Shown one piece after another: positions 1 through 9,499 of a stretch of 64,000 bases of DNA (positions within the stretch are counted from its first letter, which is position 1; every line of letters starts with the position of its first letter). The stretch is taken from NCBI GenBank assembly GCA_041663585.1, contig JBAYMN010000001.1, forward strand, positions 70,652 through 134,651, given 5' to 3'. The notes beneath the pieces are model-generated. The model was not told the origin of the DNA. It searched no databases and worked only from the letters and a program-made list of their open reading frames with translations. Source of the stretch: JALOBO01 sp023228225. GTDB lineage: Bacteria; Bacillota; Clostridia; Christensenellales; UBA1242. A program made the position numbers and the translations under genes.

Positions 1-963
1 GGACAGCGTACATATTTACTGCTAGATGAATGCCACAGGTGGAATAAAGCACAATCGGATTGTGTTTTAGAAGCAATTGAAAAAGGCACGATTATTTTTA
101 TTGGTTCTACTACTGAAAATCCTTATGTTTCTATGACAAACGCTATTGTATCAAGATGCAGAGTGTTTGAATTTAAACCGCTTAAATCAATTGATATTTT
201 AAAAGCAATTAATATCGCAATAAATTCGGAAAAAGGGCTAAAAAATATGCCACTTATTGTAACCGAAGAAGCAAAAATGCATTTTGCAACAATTTCTTGC
301 GGGGATTTACGCACTGCTTTAAATGGATTGGAACTTGCCGTACTTACTACTGCACTTAATGAGAAAGGCGAAATTTTAATAAATTTAAGCGTGGCGGAAG
401 AATCTATACAAAGGCCTGCTTTAAGTATGGGCGATGATATGTATTATGATGTTTTAAGTGCGTTTTGTAAAAGTATGCGAGGTAGTGATGCAAATGCCGC
501 ACTTTATTATGCGTTTCGTTTAATTAATGCAGGTTGTGACCCTAAAATTATAGTTAGAAGAATGATTGCACACGCAAGTGAAGACATTGGTATGGCGGAT
601 TCTTATGCTATTACTATGGCAATAAATGCTATGCTAGCGTTAGAAAAAATGGGACCGCCGGAAGCGTTTATTCCAATTTCTCACGCTATTATTTATATTT
701 GCAACGCTCCAAAATCTAATTCGGTTGTAGTTGCTCTTAATGCGGTTATGGAAGATGTAAATATGCATAAAGATGATGATATTCCGGCATATTTAAAAGT
801 GGCACATTCTAATAATAGAGATGAAACAAAAAAATATAAATATCCGCATAATTACGGCGGTTATGTAGAACAACAATACTTGCCCAATAGTCTAAAAAAT
901 AAGGAATATTATAAACCTAAAAATATAGGAAAAGATAAATCTTATATTCCACCTAATAAATAA
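1..963 (+). CDS. rarA: Replication-associated recombination protein A (RarA/MgsA), 5' end outside the window
   Basis: The open frame runs in from the window edge; 320 residues are present. It starts just before an AAA+ Walker B segment (LLLDECHRW) and continues through the sensor region (IGSTTENP), then the helical C-terminal half typical of RarA/MgsA, ending in a tyrosine-rich tail with YPHNYGGYVEQ. RarA is a clamp-loader-like ATPase acting at stalled replication forks. The Walker A part is missing only because of the window cut. Family membership is clear from the TTENP and HNYGG motifs. The Cys-His in DECHRW, where relatives have DEIHRF, is a small oddity. Confidence 0.93.
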   Translation, partial: GQRTYLLLDECHRWNKAQSDCVLEAIEKGTIIFIGSTTENPYVSMTNAIVSRCRVFEFKPLKSIDILKAINIAINSEKGLKNMPLIVTEEAKMHFATISCGDLRTALNGLELAVLTTALNEKGEILINLSVAEESIQRPALSMGDDMYYDVLSAFCKSMRGSDANAALYYAFRLINAGCDPKIIVRRMIAHASEDIGMADSYAITMAINAMLALEKMGPPEAFIPISHAIIYICNAPKSNSVVVALNAVMEDVNMHKDDDIPAYLKVAHSNNRDETKKYKYPHNYGGYVEQQYLPNSLKNKEYYKPKNIGKDKSYIPPNK

Positions 964-1050
964 TATAATTTTGCTTAAAAAACGAACTTTATTTTTCAAA
1001 AAATGTAAAAATGGTAATGTAAACTAACATATATAAGGAGGGATAATTGA

Positions 1051-1584
1051 ATGGATTTAAAAGGTTCACAGACTGAAAAAAATTTACATATTGCTTTTGA
1101 GGGTGAAAGTATGGCAAGAGTTAAGTACGGTTATTTTGCTAGTGTTGCTAAAAAAGAAGGCTATGAGCAAATAGGTGCAATATTTGAGGAAACATCAGAT
1201 AACGAAAAAGAACACGCAAAACTTTGGTTTAAACAACTTAAAGGTATAGGCACCACTGAGCAAAACTTAATATCAGCCTCAGAGGGCGAACATTTTGAGT
1301 GGAGCAACATGTATAAGGAATTTGCGGAAACCGCAAGAAAAGAAGGCTTTAATGAACTCGCCAAACAATTTGAAGGAGTTGCTAAAATTGAATTCCGCCA
1401 CGAACAAAGATATTTAGAACTTGCTGACAAATTAAAATCCGGTGCTATATTTAAAAAGAATGTTAAATTAAAGTGGAAATGTCGAAATTGTGGGCATATT
1501 TTTACGGGCGATTCCGCTCCGGAAATATGTCCAGTATGCAACCACCCAAAATCATTTTTCGAAGTATTTAACGAGAAGTTTTAA
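1051..1584 (+). CDS. rbr: Rubrerythrin
   Basis: A 177-residue non-haem iron protein that reduces hydrogen peroxide in the cytoplasm of anaerobes. The N-terminal ferritin-like four-helix domain carries the diiron ligands (first Glu near residue 19, ExxH in DNEKEHAK, later Glu and ExxH in IEFRHEQR). The C-terminal rubredoxin-like site has two CxxC pairs near residues 144-147 and 160-163. Length fits the family. A strong AAGGAGG ribosome site precedes the ATG. It stands alone between rarA and lepA, so it is probably monocistronic; no PerR box was recognised. It supports an anaerobic lifestyle. Confidence 0.96.
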   Translation: MDLKGSQTEKNLHIAFEGESMARVKYGYFASVAKKEGYEQIGAIFEETSDNEKEHAKLWFKQLKGIGTTEQNLISASEGEHFEWSNMYKEFAETARKEGFNELAKQFEGVAKIEFRHEQRYLELADKLKSGAIFKKNVKLKWKCRNCGHIFTGDSAPEICPVCNHPKSFFEVFNEKF

Positions 1585-1628
1585 TTTTTTTACTATCAAA
1601 TTGACCGTTAGGCAAGCGGAAAAACATC

Positions 1629-1657
1629 TTGACTATAAACTTGTTTACTGATAGAAT
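1629..1657 (+). promoter_or_regulatory. Sigma-A-type promoter for lepA
   Basis: TTGACT, 17 bases, TAGAAT, placed 40 bases upstream of the lepA start. Close to consensus with ideal spacing; not experimentally supported. Confidence 0.65.
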
Positions 1658-1696
1658 TGCATAGTTATTGGTAATTTGCTTAAAATAGGAGCCAAA

Positions 1697-3502
1697 ATGA
1701 ATGACCACCAAAAATATATAAGAAATTTTTGTATAGTTGCACATATAGATCACGGTAAATCCACACTAGCCGATAGACTTATGGAAAAAACTGGGGCAGT
1801 TTCTGCACGCAATCTTACCGAACAAATGCTTGATAATATGGACTTGGAACGAGAACGTGGTATTACTATTAAATTAACGCCAACTCGTATGTTTTACACA
1901 TATGAAGGGCAGAAATATACACTTAATCTTATAGACACGCCGGGACATGTAGATTTTACTTATGAAGTATCGCGGTCACTTGCCGCTTGTGAAGGCGCAA
2001 TCTTAATTGTAGATGCTTCCCAAGGCGTTCAAGCACAAACGCTAGCAAATGCTTACCTTGCAATTGATAACAATTTGGAAGTAATACCGGTAATTAATAA
2101 AATTGATTTACCAAGTGCCGATATAGAAAATACGAAAAAAGAAATTGAGGATATTATTGGGCTTGATGCATCAAATGCACCACAAATTTCTGCCAAAGAA
2201 GGCACTAACATTGAGCAAGTTTTGCAATCAATAGTTAAATTTGTGCCAGCACCGAAAGGTAATATTAATGCACCACTAAAAGCACTTATTTTTGATTCAT
2301 TATATGACAACTACCGCGGGGCAGTTTGTATGATTAGAGTTATAGATGGCGAAGTTAAGGTTGGCACAAAAATTAAGATGATGCAAACAAAAATAGTATA
2401 CGATGTTACCGAAGTTGGAGTCTTTACCCCGTCCGAAGTTCCGTGTGAAATTTTAAGGGCGGGCGATGTTGGTTATCTTTCCGCAAGTATTAAAAATGTG
2501 TCAGATACAAAGGTCGGAGATACGATTACCTCAGCCGAAAATCCCGCACCGGAAGCACTGCCAGGATATAAAAAAGTTGTACCTATGGTTTATAGTGGTA
2601 TTTTTCCGGTTGATGGCTCTAAATATCAAGACCTTAAAGATGCACTTGAAAAACTTAAACTCAATGATTCGTCCCTTTCTTATTCACCGGAAAGTTCTAC
2701 TGCATTAGGCTTTGGTTTTCGTTGCGGATTTTTGGGGCTACTTCATATGGAAATTATAAGCGAAAGATTGGAACGCGAATTTGACTTAGACCTTATTACA
2801 ACTGCGCCGGGAGTATCGTATGAGATTCATAAAACAAATGGTGATATGATTGTAGTTTCTAATCCTACAAATTTACCTAGCCTAACCGAAATTGAATATA
2901 TTGGCGAACCAGTTGTAGATTTAAGCATTTACACTCCGCCTGAATATGTCGGTGCAATTATGGATCTTTGCCAAGATAGGCGAGGCAATTATAATAATAT
3001 GGTTTATTTAGATATTAATCGTGTAAAACTTAATTATGAAATTCCATTAAATGAAATTATTTATGATTTTTTTGATACTTTAAAATCCCGTTCACGCGGG
3101 TATGCGAGTATGGACTATGAAATTTTGGGCTATAAGAAAAGCGATTTAGTTAGAGTTGATATTCTTTTAAACGGTGATGCATGCGACGCTTTAAGTTTGA
3201 TTGTTCACAAAGATAAAGCCTATAATCGTGGCAGAAAAATAGCGGAAAAACTTAAAGATGTTATTCCTAGACAGATGTTTGAGATTCCAGTTCAAGCGGT
3301 TATTGGTAGTAAGGTTATAGCGCGTGAAACCATAAAGGCAATGCGTAAAGATGTGCTTGCAAAATGCTATGGTGGCGATATAAGCCGTAAACATAAACTT
3401 CTTGAAAAACAAAAAGAAGGCAAAAAACGAATGCGACAGGTAGGCTCGGTAGAAGTACCTAGCGAAGCATTTATGTCAATTTTAAAATTGGACGAAGATT
3501 AA
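1697..3502 (+). CDS. lepA: Elongation factor 4 (LepA), ribosome back-translocase GTPase
   Basis: A 601-residue translational GTPase. The G1 motif AHIDHGKST lies near residue 16, followed by RERGIT, the G3 motif DTPGH and the G4 motif NKIDLP. The C-terminal LepA-specific domain is complete, including the basic segment KLLEKQKEGKKRMR that enters the ribosome. I chose the ATG preceded by AGGAG; a longer frame upstream has no ribosome site. The stop codon TAA is shared with the ATG of hemW (TAATGA), so the two are co-translated, a common pairing in Bacillota. Confidence 0.97.
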   Translation: MNDHQKYIRNFCIVAHIDHGKSTLADRLMEKTGAVSARNLTEQMLDNMDLERERGITIKLTPTRMFYTYEGQKYTLNLIDTPGHVDFTYEVSRSLAACEGAILIVDASQGVQAQTLANAYLAIDNNLEVIPVINKIDLPSADIENTKKEIEDIIGLDASNAPQISAKEGTNIEQVLQSIVKFVPAPKGNINAPLKALIFDSLYDNYRGAVCMIRVIDGEVKVGTKIKMMQTKIVYDVTEVGVFTPSEVPCEILRAGDVGYLSASIKNVSDTKVGDTITSAENPAPEALPGYKKVVPMVYSGIFPVDGSKYQDLKDALEKLKLNDSSLSYSPESSTALGFGFRCGFLGLLHMEIISERLEREFDLDLITTAPGVSYEIHKTNGDMIVVSNPTNLPSLTEIEYIGEPVVDLSIYTPPEYVGAIMDLCQDRRGNYNNMVYLDINRVKLNYEIPLNEIIYDFFDTLKSRSRGYASMDYEILGYKKSDLVRVDILLNGDACDALSLIVHKDKAYNRGRKIAEKLKDVIPRQMFEIPVQAVIGSKVIARETIKAMRKDVLAKCYGGDISRKHKLLEKQKEGKKRMRQVGSVEVPSEAFMSILKLDED

Positions 3503-4632
3503 TGAAAAAAGTTGGTCTTTATATTCATATTCCATACTGCGTAAGTAAATGTACTTATTGTAGTTTTATATCATTTGCCGGATTAGAAAGCACTATGCAA
3601 GAATATTTATCGGCATTAAAAAAAGAAATTGTTTTATCTGCAAAAAAATATATAGATATAGAAATCAGTACAATTTATATAGGTGGTGGTACGCCTTCGT
3701 ATTTTATTAAAAATGGCATTTTGGAAATAGCAAATTGTATAAAAGAAAATTTTAAATTATGTGATGATGTAGAGTTTACCGCAGAGGCAAACCCAAATTC
3801 TATGACGCAAAAAAAAGCAGAAGAATTTGTAAAAGCGGGGATTAATCGCGTTAGTTTAGGTTTACAAACTGCAAACGAAAGTTTATTAAAATTGTTAGGT
3901 AGAAAACATTCTGTACAAAATTTTATTGATGATATTGCAATGCTAAAAAATTATGGTATAACTAATTTAAGCGCTGATATTATGCTTGGTTTGCCTACAC
4001 AAATCATTGGAGATGTTTATAGCACGCTTGATTTACTACTAGATCAAAACATTAAACATATTTCTGCATACGGTCTTATGATAGAAGAAGGCACATTACT
4101 AGAAAAAAGTATTAGAAGTGGCTTATTGAATGAATGTAACGAAGATTTAGCGGTAGAAATGTATGATTGCACATTTAAATATTTAAAAAAAGCGGGATTT
4201 AATAGATATGAAGTGTCAAATTTTGCTAAATATGGCTTTGAATGTAAACATAATGTAAATTACTGGGATAGGGGCGAATATATTGGATTAGGCGTTGCGG
4301 CACATTCGTTTGTTAACGGATTGAGAATTGAAAATACTTCTAGTTTAAATGACTACATAACAGCGATAAATAAAGGCGAATTTGCCAATATAAATACTAC
4401 ACTTGTAAATGAAGAAGATGCTAAAACTGAATACATTATGTTAAAACTTAGAAAAACGGAAGGTTTTTTTATAAAAGATTACAATAAAATATTTAATGCA
4501 GATTTTGTAAAAGAAAGAATTTCTGCAATAAAAAAACTAAAAAAATTTGATTTGATAGAAATAAATGAGAGCATTAAAGTACGCTCTGAAAAATTTAATG
4601 TTTTGAATGCAATAATACTGGAACTTGTTTAA
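3502..4632 (+). CDS. hemW: Radical SAM haem chaperone HemW (HemN-like)
   Basis: 376 residues. The radical SAM CxxxCxxC motif is Cys13, Cys17 and Cys20, followed by the GGGTPS and EANP signatures and a HemN C-terminal segment. HemW proteins lack the extra Cys of true coproporphyrinogen dehydrogenases and bind haem for delivery to targets. It overlaps the lepA stop by one base, the usual lepA-hemW operon. In many Clostridia hrcA-grpE-dnaK follow; here hisS follows under its own promoter. Distinction from HemN is by family context, not by assay. Confidence 0.93.
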   Translation: MKKVGLYIHIPYCVSKCTYCSFISFAGLESTMQEYLSALKKEIVLSAKKYIDIEISTIYIGGGTPSYFIKNGILEIANCIKENFKLCDDVEFTAEANPNSMTQKKAEEFVKAGINRVSLGLQTANESLLKLLGRKHSVQNFIDDIAMLKNYGITNLSADIMLGLPTQIIGDVYSTLDLLLDQNIKHISAYGLMIEEGTLLEKSIRSGLLNECNEDLAVEMYDCTFKYLKKAGFNRYEVSNFAKYGFECKHNVNYWDRGEYIGLGVAAHSFVNGLRIENTSSLNDYITAINKGEFANINTTLVNEEDAKTEYIMLKLRKTEGFFIKDYNKIFNADFVKERISAIKKLKKFDLIEINESIKVRSEKFNVLNAIILELV

Positions 4633-4654
4633 TTTCTGCTTGTTAGTAAAGTGC

Positions 4655-4683
4655 TTGACTTTTTGGCATTTTATTAATAAAAT
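4655..4683 (+). promoter_or_regulatory. Promoter for hisS
   Basis: TTGACT, 17 bases, TAAAAT, ending 34 bases before the hisS start. No T-box structure fits in the short leader. Confidence 0.6.
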
Positions 4684-4717
4684 AACAACATAAATAATTA
4701 ATTAAATTGGAGAATAT

Positions 4718-5989
4718 ATGATTAACATACCCAAAGGCACAAAAGATGTATTACCACAAGAAAGTTATAAGTGGCATTTTATTGAAAATACCGCTATGAA
4801 TGTTGCAAAAATTTATAATTTTAAAGAAATCCGTACACCAGTATTTGAACACACAGAACTTTTTTTGCGAGGTATAGGCGACAGCACAGATATTGTTAAT
4901 AAGGAAATGTATACTTTTTTAGATAAAGGCGAACGAAGTATTACGCTTAAACCTGAGGGCACAGCATGTGTTGCGCGCAGTTATATAGAAAATGGTTTAT
5001 TTAATGAAATGCAACCAATAAAAATGTATTATTTAACACCGATTTTTAGGTACGAACGCCCACAAGCAGGCAGATTGCGCCAGCATCATCAGTTTGGAGT
5101 AGAGGCTTTTGGTTCGGATAATCCTTCAATGGATGCTGAGGTGATTTCACTTGGAATTAATTTTTACAAACAGTTAGGGCTTACAGATATTATAGTACAA
5201 ATAAATAACATTGGCTGTGTTGATGACAGAGTAAAGTATAATCAAGCACTTAAAGAATTTTTCGCTCCGCATTTAAAAAATATGTGCGAAGATTGTGCAG
5301 TCAGATATAAAAAGAACACACTTCGTATGCTGGATTGCAAAGTAGAAGAGTGCCAAAACACTATTAAAAATGCGCCTAAAATTTCGGATTATTTATGCGA
5401 AGATTGTAAAGCACACTTTGCTAAATTACTTGTAATATTAGATAGTTTGAATATAAAATACAAATTAAACACAAATCTTGTTAGAGGGTTAGATTATTAT
5501 ACGCAAACAGTATTTGAGTTTATTGCGGAAGGTATAAGCGGATTTTCTGGTGTTATCGGCGGTGGCGGAAGATATGACAACCTTATTGACACACTAGGCG
5601 GAAAACACACTCCCGCAGTTGGATTTGGTACTGGATTGGAACGCATTATGGGTGCTATGGAAAGTGCAGGCATTAATTTTTCTGATTTTGATTATAAACC
5701 TGATGTATTTATTGCCAATGTAGGTGAAAACCCTTTTCTAAAAGCAGTAATTCTTGCAAAAGAAATGCGTGATAGAGGGTTGATTGCTGAGTATGATCAA
5801 TTAAATCGTAGTGTAAAATCACAGTTTAAATATGCAGACAAAATAAAGGCCAGATATGTAATTACAATAGGTGATGATGAATTAATTAAAGATGAGGCAG
5901 AAGTAAAAAATATGTTGAATGGAGCAACCGTTACTGTAAAACTAAAATTTATTGTAGATTTTTTAGAAGAATTAATTTTAACTAAATAA
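4718..5989 (+). CDS. hisS: Histidyl-tRNA synthetase
   Basis: 423 residues, class II aminoacyl-tRNA synthetase charging tRNA-His. Motif 2 is visible in YRYERPQAGRLRQHHQFG (the FRYERPQ box), the histidine-specific boxes as LVRGLDYYT and GGGGRYD, and motif 3 near GFGTGLERI. An insertion with four Cys pairs (CEDC, CKVEEC, CEDC) occupies about residues 185-235, as in many Clostridia, and may bind zinc. The anticodon-binding domain ends the protein. aspS, the usual neighbour, does not follow; a terminator does. Confidence 0.97.
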   Translation: MINIPKGTKDVLPQESYKWHFIENTAMNVAKIYNFKEIRTPVFEHTELFLRGIGDSTDIVNKEMYTFLDKGERSITLKPEGTACVARSYIENGLFNEMQPIKMYYLTPIFRYERPQAGRLRQHHQFGVEAFGSDNPSMDAEVISLGINFYKQLGLTDIIVQINNIGCVDDRVKYNQALKEFFAPHLKNMCEDCAVRYKKNTLRMLDCKVEECQNTIKNAPKISDYLCEDCKAHFAKLLVILDSLNIKYKLNTNLVRGLDYYTQTVFEFIAEGISGFSGVIGGGGRYDNLIDTLGGKHTPAVGFGTGLERIMGAMESAGINFSDFDYKPDVFIANVGENPFLKAVILAKEMRDRGLIAEYDQLNRSVKSQFKYADKIKARYVITIGDDELIKDEAEVKNMLNGATVTVKLKFIVDFLEELILTK

Positions 5990-5999
5990 TTATTTTTTT

Positions 6000-6020
6000 G
6001 CCCGTGCTAACAGTACGGGC
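6000..6020 (+). terminator. Terminator-like hairpin after hisS
   Basis: Nine-pair stem (GCCCGTGCT/AGTACGGGC) with a 3-base loop, ten bases after the hisS stop. The following tract is A/T-rich rather than a clean T-run. Confidence 0.6.
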
Positions 6021-6088
6021 ATTGTATATTTATATGCATTTTAACTCAAACTACAAAAGTAAGTTTTATAATATTTGGAGTAAATAGT

Positions 6089-6772
6089 ATGGAAAAATTT
6101 GATAGGTCAAAAATTTTATTTGGTGACGAAAAACTGAAAAATCTAGCACAATCTAAGGTATTACTTGTAGGCGTAGGCGGGGTTGGAGGCTATGTAGCCG
6201 AAATTTTAGCGCGTAGTGGAGTCGGTAATATTACGCTTGTAGATAATGATGTCGTTGATATCACAAATATTAATAGACAAATAATTGCGCTTATAAATAC
6301 AGTCGGCAAGAAAAAAGCGGAATTAATGAAAGAACGCATAATGCAAATTAATCCCGACTGCAAATGTACAGCAATTGTAAAGCGTTTTAATGCTGAAAGT
6401 TCAAATGAAATTCTAAGTGATGGTTATGATTATATCATTGATGCCATTGACAGTGTTCAAGATAAAATTACATTGATTGTTGAATGTAAATCACGCGGGA
6501 TTGATATAATTTCGGCTATGGGCGCGGGCAATAGATGCGGTATTCCTCAATTTGATGCAGTAGATGTTTTTTCTACGCAAAATGATGGGTTAGCAAAAAA
6601 AGTGCGTTCTCTGTTAAAGCAAAAAGGCATTAAAGAACACAAAGTTGTATACTGCAAAGAAATTGCAAAAAAAACCAAAGGTGAAATAGGCAGTGTGGCA
6701 TATTATCCGGCTATGTGCGGTTGCGTACTTGCAGCAGTTGTTATTGATAAATTATCCGGCAAAGCCGAATAA
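6089..6772 (+). CDS. tcdA: ThiF/E1-like adenylating enzyme, probable tRNA t6A dehydratase (TcdA)
   Basis: 227 residues with the E1-like nucleotide motif GVGGVGG at residues 28-34, then LVDNDVVDITNINRQ, the usual Asp and Asn-Arg-Gln of the ThiF/MoeB/TcdA fold, and GAGNR. Length and the late segment GSVAYYPAMCGCVLA match TcdA/YgdL, which converts t6A to cyclic t6A in tRNA. The window also holds tsaE, tsaB and rimI, so the t6A route is present. HesA/ThiF roles cannot be excluded from sequence alone, though no ThiS-like partner is nearby. Confidence 0.85.
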   Translation: MEKFDRSKILFGDEKLKNLAQSKVLLVGVGGVGGYVAEILARSGVGNITLVDNDVVDITNINRQIIALINTVGKKKAELMKERIMQINPDCKCTAIVKRFNAESSNEILSDGYDYIIDAIDSVQDKITLIVECKSRGIDIISAMGAGNRCGIPQFDAVDVFSTQNDGLAKKVRSLLKQKGIKEHKVVYCKEIAKKTKGEIGSVAYYPAMCGCVLAAVVIDKLSGKAE

Positions 6773-6798
6773 TGAGCGGAATAATATATTAAAGTTAT

Positions 6799-6827
6799 TT
6801 GACAATAAAAGTAAAAATGTTTAAACT
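6799..6827 (+). promoter_or_regulatory. Promoter for the RseC-like gene
   Basis: Perfect TTGACA, 17 bases, TAAACT, ending 32 bases before the start codon. Confidence 0.65.
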
Positions 6828-6859
6828 AATGCAATACTTAGTTTATAAAGGTTTTGTAA

Positions 6860-7249
6860 ATGATAGAACAAGCGGTTGTTTTAAATGTTAATGGCGATAT
6901 TGCAAACTTGGCTGTAACTCGTAAAAGTGCTTGCGGGCAGTGTAATGCTTGCGGTTTTTCCGGAAAACGTGAACAGGCAATATTTGAAACTAAAAATTAT
7001 GTAAATGCAAGCGCGGGGCAAATTGTAGAAATTGAAATTATAAATAAGTATTTCGCTTTAATGATTATTTTATCTTATGTAGTTCCACTAATATTGTTTG
7101 GATTAGGACTACATTTAGGAACATTATTAGGCAGTGAATTAATACAATTTTTATGCGGTATTTTGTTTTTTATGCTTGCATTTATTCCATTAAAATTGCT
7201 TGACAAAAAACTTGCTCCAACCGTTACAATAAAGTCAATAATAAAATAA
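6860..7249 (+). CDS. RseC/MucC-family membrane protein (SoxR-reducing type)
   Basis: 129 residues. A Cys cluster (CGQCNACGF) near residues 22-30 precedes a beta-rich segment, then two predicted membrane helices at about residues 66-85 and 93-110. This is the layout of the RseC/MucC family, which includes RsxC-linked SoxR reducing proteins and many uncharacterised members in Clostridia. It lies just upstream of thioredoxin, which suggests a redox role, but no Rnf/Rsx genes are in view. The Cys set could hold an Fe-S cluster or form disulfides; this is inference. Confidence 0.8.
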   Translation: MIEQAVVLNVNGDIANLAVTRKSACGQCNACGFSGKREQAIFETKNYVNASAGQIVEIEIINKYFALMIILSYVVPLILFGLGLHLGTLLGSELIQFLCGILFFMLAFIPLKLLDKKLAPTVTIKSIIK

Positions 7250-7284
7250 TGAACTATGGCATAGATTTATAAAAGAGGTGCATT

Positions 7285-7593
7285 ATGTTACAATTAGATA
7301 AAAATACATTTAAAGAAACAATCAAAAACGGTATTGTTGCAGTAGATTTTTGGGCTGTTTGGTGCGGTCCTTGTCGTATGATGGCACCTATATTTGAGCA
7401 AGTTGCCGAAGAATTAGGTGGTAAATCCATACTTGCAAAACTAAATATTGATGAAAATATGATAATAGCACAGCAATATAATGTTATGAGCATTCCAACT
7501 ATTATTATTTTTAAAGAAGGTCAAGAAATAGAACGCATAATAGGATTAAGACAAAAAACACAGTTACTTGATATTATAAAAAAACATATTTAA
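7285..7593 (+). CDS. trxA: Thioredoxin
   Basis: 102 residues with the active site WCGPC at residues 26-30 and the cis-proline segment MSIPTI. A typical cytoplasmic thioredoxin. The ribosome site AGAGGTG precedes the ATG. It follows the RseC-like gene by 35 bases with no terminator, so the two are probably cotranscribed. A T-rich tract follows the stop. Confidence 0.96.
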   Translation: MLQLDKNTFKETIKNGIVAVDFWAVWCGPCRMMAPIFEQVAEELGGKSILAKLNIDENMIIAQQYNVMSIPTIIIFKEGQEIERIIGLRQKTQLLDIIKKHI

Positions 7594-7713
7594 TTTTTTT
7601 ACAAAAATTATATTTATAAATATAATATAATATGAATAATTATGCATACTTATAAAACTTAAATTTAATCTAAATAGTTTTAATGCTTCAATTTTAAGCC
7701 ATTAATAAATAGA

Positions 7714-7742
7714 TTGATTTTTTTTGTATTTAGTAGTAAAAT
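7714..7742 (+). promoter_or_regulatory. Promoter for the nifS-iscU-like pair
   Basis: TTGATT, 17 bases, TAAAAT, 57 bases upstream of the nifS ATG, inside a 206-base A/T-rich gap. No IscR-type or other operator was recognised. Confidence 0.55.
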
Positions 7743-7799
7743 TAATTTAAGATAGTATTTTATTAGTTCTACAAAAAATTTATAAAGGATAGGACAAAT

Positions 7800-8978
7800 A
7801 TGAACGAACACAAAGTGTATTTAGATAATGCGGCAACAACTAGTATATCAAATGAAGTGCTTAAAGAAATGATGCCATATTTAACCGAAAATTATGGAAA
7901 TACAAACAGTTTACACTCGTTTGGGCGAAATACAGCGGAAGCACTTACTAAGGCTAGGGATAGAGTGGCGGAGGCAATAGGTGCTAATTCTAATGAAATA
8001 TATTTTACATCTGGCGGAACAGAGGCAAATAATTGGGCTATTATTGGCATTGCCGAAGCAAACCAAGAAAAAGGCAAACATATTATAACATCACAAATAG
8101 AACACTCTTCTGTTTTATCGGCTTGCAAAGTATTAGAAAGTCGCGGATTTAAAGTAACTTATTTACCGGTTGATAAATATGGACTTGTTTCTATGAGCGA
8201 ACTTATGCAACATTTAACTCGTGAAACAATACTTGTTTCTATTATGAGTGCAAATAATGAAATCGGCACAATTCAATCTATAAACGCAATTGCTAGCATA
8301 GCAAAAGAACGAGGAAGTATTTTTCATACTGATTGCGTGCAAGCAACCGGACTTTTAGATATAAATGTTAATAATATTCAAATAGATGCTATGACGATAT
8401 CTTCGCATAAATTGCATGGACCAAAAGGTGCTGGTGCTTTATATATAAGGCGAGGCGTAAAAATTGCTCCACTCATTGTTGGTGGCAGTCAGGAACATAA
8501 CCTGCGTGCTGGCACAATAAACACTCCCGCTATTGTGGGTTTTGGTGTGGCAATTAGTATTGCTAAACGCGATTTAGATGTAAATGTAGAAAAAATTACA
8601 AAACTAAGAAATTATTTTATAAATCGTATATTAACTGAAATAGAAGATACAAGCCTTAACGGACACCCAAATCAAAGACTTGCTAATAATATTAGCATTA
8701 CTTTTAATAATATTAATGGTGAGGCATTACTTATTATGCTTGATATGGCGGGTATTGCAGTATCAACAGGTTCGGCATGTTCGGTGGGTAGCACAGAATT
8801 ACCTTATACATTACTTGCTCTTAAATTAACACTTGAACAAGCAAAAAGCACTATAAGATTTTCGCTTGATGTTTCTACCAGTAAGGAAGAAATTGATTAC
8901 ACCATGGAAAAACTTATTGTATGCGTTAAAAAACTACGCACAATTTCTCCGCTCGTAAAAATTAAAGGAGGGAAATAA
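7800..8978 (+). CDS. nifS: Cysteine desulfurase, NifS/IscS type
   Basis: 392 residues, PLP-dependent, moving sulfur from cysteine to an enzyme persulfide for Fe-S clusters and tRNA thiolation. The PLP lysine is in SSHKLHGPKG (about residue 204) and the mobile catalytic cysteine in STGSACSVGS (about residue 327). N-terminal YLDNAATT and the TEANNWAI segment are typical. It is followed after only three bases by the scaffold-like gene, so the pair is an operon. mnmA, the frequent third member in Bacillota, is absent here. Confidence 0.95.
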   Translation: MNEHKVYLDNAATTSISNEVLKEMMPYLTENYGNTNSLHSFGRNTAEALTKARDRVAEAIGANSNEIYFTSGGTEANNWAIIGIAEANQEKGKHIITSQIEHSSVLSACKVLESRGFKVTYLPVDKYGLVSMSELMQHLTRETILVSIMSANNEIGTIQSINAIASIAKERGSIFHTDCVQATGLLDINVNNIQIDAMTISSHKLHGPKGAGALYIRRGVKIAPLIVGGSQEHNLRAGTINTPAIVGFGVAISIAKRDLDVNVEKITKLRNYFINRILTEIEDTSLNGHPNQRLANNISITFNNINGEALLIMLDMAGIAVSTGSACSVGSTELPYTLLALKLTLEQAKSTIRFSLDVSTSKEEIDYTMEKLIVCVKKLRTISPLVKIKGGK

Positions 8979-8981
8979 AAA

Positions 8982-9413
8982 ATGTATAGTCAGCAAATTA
9001 TGGATATTTTTTTAAATCCTAAAAATTTGGGCAAATTGCGTGGGGCTAACGGGATAGGGCAATCTAATGATGAATTAAATTCAGTTATTGTTAGAGTTTA
9101 CATAAAAGTTGAAGAAGAAAGAATCATAAAAGCACAAGCCGAAGTTTTTGGAAATCCCGATTTAATTGCTTGTGCAGATTTTATGTGCGAACTTATAAAT
9201 GGTAAGCCACTTGATTATGCTCTTTCTATTAAGGAAGAAGATTTAATTAGCGGTTTACCAGACTATATTGCAAAAATTTGTGTTCAAGCCATTAAATTTG
9301 CAGTTATAGATTATAAAGATAGATTATATAAACAATCCATTAAACTTAAAAAATCTAAGCGTACATTGGAAAACATTGAAAATTTTAAATCAATTTTAAA
9401 AAAACAATTATAA
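8982..9413 (+). CDS. IscU/NifU-like scaffold protein, cluster ligands largely lost
   Basis: 143 residues aligning by eye with the IscU fold from YSQQIMDIFLNPKNLGKL onward. In normal IscU three cysteines hold the cluster: GNPxCGD, FGCGAA and KxHCSxLA. Here the first is replaced (SNDELNS, Leu32), the second reads FGNPDLIAC with Asn at the ligand position, and only the third survives (AKICVQA), without its His. A Cys two positions from the family site and others nearby might substitute. The C-terminal 20 residues are Lys-rich. The nifS linkage supports a sulfur-transfer role, but standard cluster assembly is doubtful. Confidence 0.8.
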   Translation: MYSQQIMDIFLNPKNLGKLRGANGIGQSNDELNSVIVRVYIKVEEERIIKAQAEVFGNPDLIACADFMCELINGKPLDYALSIKEEDLISGLPDYIAKICVQAIKFAVIDYKDRLYKQSIKLKKSKRTLENIENFKSILKKQL

Positions 9414-9499
9414 AATAATAAATGCCAAATATTACCTTATACATTATTTAATATTTTTTTCCTAGATGCACATAATACAAGTATCTAGGAGGTCAATCT

